NCBI GenBank assembly: GCA_020205615.1
Contig: CM035162.1
Span: 33,444,479-33,508,478, forward strand
Direction of reading: 5' to 3'
Origin: Panax quinquefolius
Taxonomy: Eukaryota; Streptophyta; Magnoliopsida; Apiales; Araliaceae
DNA length: 64,000 nucleotides
Shown here: piece after piece, positions 59,447 to 64,000 of the stretch
Numbering within the stretch: the stretch's first letter is position 1
Layout: each line of letters begins with the position of its first letter
Translations under genes and position numbers: made by a program
Notes under the pieces: model-generated
The model's database searches: none
The model's input: the letters and a program-made list of their open reading frames with translations, nothing else
What the model was told of the DNA's origin: nothing

Positions 59447-62104
59447 TGTGACGCCCCCAAAATAGGTATACATCACCCATTCTCGAAGTTGTCAATACAT
59501 GGTATGTAAACAACTACAACTTTATTATTACAACAAGAAATCATGAGTTTAAATACAAATATTATCTTCTGATAATATTTATACTCACATAAATCCTCAT
59601 CACATTTATCGATACATTATTTTACAAAATGGTGAGGACTACTAAACAATCCTTTCTAAAACCTTCATTCCATACCCCGACTGCATTTCGCTATATTCTC
59701 GCCTCCCGAGAAGAATGGAACAAAAGGAAAAGGGTGAGCTCAACTAGCTCAAGAAGAATATATATGACTAAGATAATATACAACAAATTATCGTTAGTCT
59801 TCAACAGGAAAAATCTGATAGAATACAATAGACAACAAGTTTCGCATCAATATTCGCAATGAAATAATAATTCATGTAAGAGTTACGTAGAGAATGAAAT
59901 CTACTATAATCTATGAATTTAATAAATTCATCATCAATATTTTATCCCTCAGAACATCAATCAATATTCATCTCAAATCAAATATTCATCTTTGCACTAC
60001 AGCCAAAGATATTCATCAATCCATTATGTTCATCTCAACACTGCTCATCTTTGCACTACAGCCAAAGATATTCATCACTTGGTCATGTTCATTTAAACAC
60101 TGCTCATCTTTGCACTACAGCCCAAAGATATTCTTCAGAAATCATTCATCTTTGCACTACGTGCCAAAGATATTCAATAATATCATCATTTAAGACCGAG
60201 GATGATGAAAAATATTTTTAAAGAACGAATCCAAAGGAAACAAAATGACAAGGATTAAGGATTAATGATTCGTACTTTGTTTTATCCATGTCCAACAATA
60301 CCTCAAAAATAATCATAGTGGTGTAAAATTCAAGAATGATCAAAACATGGATACAATCAAAGCTAGTATCCGTATTAGATATTTTGACGACGAAAGAAGA
60401 AATTTTATTTTTGATGAATAGTGGTCAGATATCGTGAATAAAGGTCAGATATCGTGAATAAAGGCCGTGATACGTGAATAAGAATCTGACACCAAAAGAT
60501 AGAAATTCCACAAAAAATATTTTCACGCTTACTTAATAAGACTGTGAATAAGAATCTCGTGAATAAGAAACTCATGAATAAGAACTCGTGAATAAGAACT
60601 CATGAATAGTAACCCCGACATGAAAAAGTTCCAAATTTGATAAAAAGTACCAACCAATATTTCAAAGATAATGATATCAAGAATTAATATTATTTGAAAA
60701 GAAAATAACATCCCTTACCTCAAAGAATCAAGATTTCTAAGGAAAGGCTCAAGTGATGTCAATGAAACTTGTACTAAACAAAGAACTCTCAAAGTATCTA
60801 AATACTCACAAAATACGCCAATAATATAGAGAGAGAGAGAGAAAACTTTGTTTCCGTGTGATTTTCAATTCTAACTTAAATTTCTATTTATAGAAAATGT
60901 TAGCCCCACCAAGCGCATTTCGACCACTACCCCGATGGCTTTACCTCGCTACTATTGCCACCCACCACATTTGAAATAAAATTCAGCACATTTCTTCACC
61001 AACCACAAGTGGGGCCCACTCAATTCTAGAATTTTCCACCAAAATCAATTATAAACCTAATTTTCGAATCCGACACCTCTTAAAATTCACAACAAATCAT
61101 TCGTGCATTTTTAATTCGCTCAAAATTTGTGGACATATACTCAACTTATGTATGTATAACATACCCAAAAATTACCATTATCCAACTATTTGATTAAAAT
61201 TATAACCCCATAATATATCTCAAAACCCCGATTTAATTTTTTAATACCTCCAACTGTAAAATACCGATAAAACACCTCAACAATAATTTCTTCATTTATA
61301 ACCACATAAATAAATCCATCATTTATATCCACATAAAATAAATATTTCTTTATCATATGAATCAATAATTAATTATTCACAAATAATATTACGTAATCAC
61401 AATTATGACAACCAGCCGCTGCCTTGTGAGAAAGGGGGGCTTTCCGATAAGGATTTCTCACTCATCGCAAGCAATTAGGTGACCAAACCTCTCCTCGATG
61501 TAACTTTCTAGACATTGCCAATAATGCTATCTAATAATATTATTCAAATAATATGAATTATTGATCCGATAATGGAGATAATGCGCGACAATTATCGAAC
61601 AACAATAATATAAAATATCAACGCAGCAATTATCGAATCAATAAAATAAAATATCAATAAGAATTCATCGTGAAAATTATCGAGTAGGCCTTCACGTACG
61701 TAAGGATCAATAATTCAACAATACCGCGTAATACCGCAGTGCCATCGCGCAGTAACCACGCCAGACATCGTATTTTAACCACCGGTATTCCAATGCCTTA
61801 ATTCAGTAATAACTACGCCGTTATTTTTAACCAACTTATATTTGTCGCTTTCTTCATCCAATCGCTCCGTTATGGGGCCCACACATGGTCATACTGGCCG
61901 CATTTAATATTCCCCGACAAAGATTTAATATTCCACGACCAAACGAATATTCCCCGACAAAAATGAATATTTTATAACCACTGCTTATTTTGAAATATTT
62001 ATGATTTAACCCTTAACTATCCACATTAATCAAATCAACCCTTACTATTTCAAAATAATAAATAAAGGAAATTCCTTTTATTTAAAAAATTTCGGTCTTA
62101 CAAC
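59447..62104 (-). mobile_element. 3' LTR of a minus-strand Tekay/Del-like element
   Basis: Plus strand starts TGTGACGCCCCCAAAATAGG and ends ATTTCGGTCTTACA, the exact inverse of the LTR type. 2,658 bp. The TATA box in inverse orientation is at 60884-60892. The polypurine tract adjoins it at 62105, which shows it is the 3' LTR of an element reading leftward. TATTCAC-type motifs are expanded at 60411-60613 and GCAAAGAT hairpin repeats at 59985-60175. Confidence 0.9.
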
Positions 62105-62116
62105 CTCCCTTCTTAT
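62105..62116 (-). other. polypurine tract
   Basis: On the minus strand AAGAAGGGAGGT directly precedes the TGTAAGACC start of the 3' LTR. Confidence 0.8.
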
Positions 62117-62159
62117 GAAATTTCGCCCTCGAAATCGACGTGACGCACTCGGTGTTTTT

Positions 62160-62690
62160 CAAAAGATGAGGATACCTCGCTTTCATTTCCGCTTTCCAAT
62201 TCCTGTGTCATTTCTCTATAAGCATGATTCCTCCACAAAACTTTAACTTGTGGTATGACCTTTCAAGGCTGTAGTAGGACATGCTCCTTCCTATCCAAAA
62301 TCTTGACAGTACCTCCTCATACGTTAAGTCTTCTATTATCTCGTCCTGCTTCTAACTCTATAACGTGGTTCGGTCTTTCACATATTTACTTAAGTACATG
62401 AGCATGTGAAACACATTATGAACACGAGACATACTTGAGGTAATGCAAGTCTATAGGCTACATTTCCTACTCTTGGCCAAGAATTTGAAATGGACCAATA
62501 AATCGTGGATCGAGCTTTCCTCTCTTCCCAAATCTTGTAACTCCCTTCCATGGAGCAACTCGCAACAATACACGATCCCCTACATTAAATTCCACGCCCT
62601 TTCGATGAAGATCCGCATAACTCTTTTGTCGATCTTGAGCCGCTTGTATACGCTGTCGAATTATTTGGATCTTTTCTAGGTAGTCATATC
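62160..62690 (-). pseudogene. integrase C-terminus (GPY/F) and chromodomain of Ty3 chromovirus
   Basis: Minus-strand sequence at 62690-62471 reads IRQRIQAAQDRQKSYADLHR, FNVGDRVLLRVAPWKGVTRF and RFIGPFQIL, the GPY/F module. Nearer the LTR (62265-62160) it reads PQVKVLWRNHAYREMTQELE, a chromodomain of the chromovirus type (VKVLWRNH-x-x-EEATWE). Chromodomains steer insertion to marked chromatin. Frame breaks occur between the two. This places the element among chromoviruses; the LTR size and iMet primer fit the Tekay/Del lineage. Confidence 0.85.
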
Positions 62691-62847
62691 GTATTAACTC
62701 TGTCCCAACAATGTTGCTTCACCCACCTCATCCCAACATATCGAGAACGACATTTTCGGCCCATATAATGCTTCAATGGAGCCACACCTATACTTGCCTC
62801 GATAATCTGTTGTTGTAGGAGAATTCCACCAATGGTAAATACTTATC

Positions 62848-63430
62848 CTAACCGCCTCTTGAAGTCAGGACACGTAGTCTTAATAAATCTTCAAGAGTTT
62901 GAATAGTCCTCTCTCGATCATCCGGTCTGTTTGGGGATGGTATGCCAACTAAATCGCAAACTGCGCTCATAGCTTTTTTGCAAGCTAACCCAAAATCTTG
63001 AAGTGAATCTTGGGTCACGATCCGAAAACTATGGATACAGTATGCCATGCAACCTCACGATCTCATTTACGCATATACTAGCAAGACGCTCAAGGGAATA
63101 AGTCTCCGTGACGGTAAGAAATGAGCGTACTTGGTTAATCTATCAACAATAACCCAAATAAGATTGATGCCTTGAGAAACCGTAGGAAGACCCGTAACGA
63201 AATCCATGGTAATGTGTTCCCACTTCCATTCCTAATCTCAAGTGGTTGCAACGGACCCTTAGGTACTAGATGCTCCGCCTTTACACGCTTAGCAAGTTAA
63301 ACACATCGAGATAAACTTTGCAATCTCTCTCTTCATATTATTCCACCAAAATGTATGTCAAGATCACGATACATTTTAGTACTTCCGTGATGGATTGCAA
63401 ATGGTGTATCGTGTGCCTCCATCATAATCT
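62848..63430 (-). pseudogene. integrase core of Ty3 chromovirus, frame-broken
   Basis: Minus strand reads, in order, HDTPFAIHHGSTKMYRDLDI (zinc-binding HHCC region, with CLTC), [15 protein letters not shown] (first catalytic Asp), [29 protein letters not shown] (where families have SDRDPRF, so the second Asp region is damaged) and RERTIQTLEDLL (third, Glu). Several frame changes and stops make it non-functional as read. Confidence 0.85.
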
Positions 63431-63689
63431 TGTACTTCAAATCGTAGTCGTTAGAACACAAAGTCTAGAGTGACTCAAGTATTCCTTCTTCATCAATTCT
63501 CGCCCTAATAGCTCCTTCTTGTACTTTCTTCTTCATACGATCACCCCGCCTGGTGGCTCGAGCAACCTTAACTTTTTCTATTAAAGTCGGCTCTACGCAG
63601 ATACTTGACATCATCGCACTCGCTCCTCAAGATATGATCTTCTACTCAATGCGCCACCACCACGCTCGCTTTTACCGTGATGGTATCAA

Positions 63690-64000
63690 TAGTGTGGTCG
63701 TAGTCTTTCAATAGCTCGAGCCAACGTCACCGCCGCATGTTGAGTTCTTTTTTGAGTGAAGAAATATTTAAGGCTTTTATGATCCGAATATATCTCCACT
63801 TTCTCCCCATATAGATAGTGCCTCCATATCTTTAACATGAAAATCGATCGGCCGCTAACTCTAGATCACGAGTAGGATAATTCCTCTCATACTCTTTAAG
63901 TTGTTGTCATGAGGCATAAAGGCTATGACTTTCCCACGCTGCATGAGAACACATCCTAACCCTTTGCTCAAGCATCGTCAGATAACAAATCCATCCGAAC
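63690..64000 (-). pseudogene. RNase H region of Ty3 chromovirus, continues past the window
   Basis: Minus strand has VLMQRGKVIAFMPH near 63960 and [20 protein letters not shown] with YFFTQK near 63830-63740, the RNase H core of plant Ty3 elements. Decayed after that. RT lies beyond the right edge. Confidence 0.8.

Overview
The window is nuclear DNA of a flowering plant, almost certainly a eudicot. It holds plant-specific gene families (an A20/AN1 stress-associated protein, a LITTLE ZIPPER protein, a chloroplast YCF49-like DUF2499 protein), GT-AG introns and AT-rich intergenic DNA. Most of it is plant retrotransposon DNA with class II elements around it. The species cannot be named from sequence alone. 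A run of exactly 100 N at 35499-35598 marks a scaffold gap.

Layout. 1-2782: the 5' end (minus strand) of a tRNA-Asp-primed Ty3/gypsy element with a decayed gag. 2783-6226: AT-rich DNA with a foldback element, a hairpin, a Stowaway-like MITE and a short CCCTAA tract. 6333-6824: an intact, intronless SAP gene. 8590-11216: a solo LTR of a Ty3 family, flanked by the 5-bp target duplication TATCT. 11690-12561: same-strand fragments of two unrelated genes (TPR protein, CCoAOMT). 13711-15900: a decayed Copia element with a gag remnant. 16-22 kb: TIR and foldback elements, a 247-bp direct duplication and simple repeats. 22758-23332: a two-exon LITTLE ZIPPER gene. 25330-32418: a four-exon YCF49-like gene on the minus strand; its 6-kb third intron is filled with a TIR element, a tiny TRIM retroelement, hAT-like ends with a tRNA-like segment and a 2-kb MULE-like element.

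35.6-46.9 kb is the most unusual part: a head-to-tail array of about four copies of a 2.7-kb piece of a Copia polyprotein (gag, protease, integrase, start of RT). It has no LTR, primer site, polypurine tract, RT palm or RNase H. Where the region is present, the copies share a premature stop before the integrase and a Lys in place of the catalytic Glu, so the array grew by DNA-level amplification of an already dead copy. Many differences between copies fall at CAG/CTG, the CHG methylation context, which suggests methylation-linked sequencing error.

46.9-52.3 kb holds unrecognised sequence, a near-palindromic MITE, GCGACGGTC-rich DNA, a coiled-coil gag-like gene and a 42-bp minisatellite. 52324-64000 is a nest of Ty3 chromovirus (Tekay/Del-like) DNA: a plus-strand LTR with a deleted internal region, a second truncated plus-strand LTR, then directly an inverted LTR followed by minus-strand chromodomain, integrase and RNase H sequence.

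Only three genes look functional as host genes: SAP, LITTLE ZIPPER and YCF49-like. They are unrelated and form no operon or pathway.
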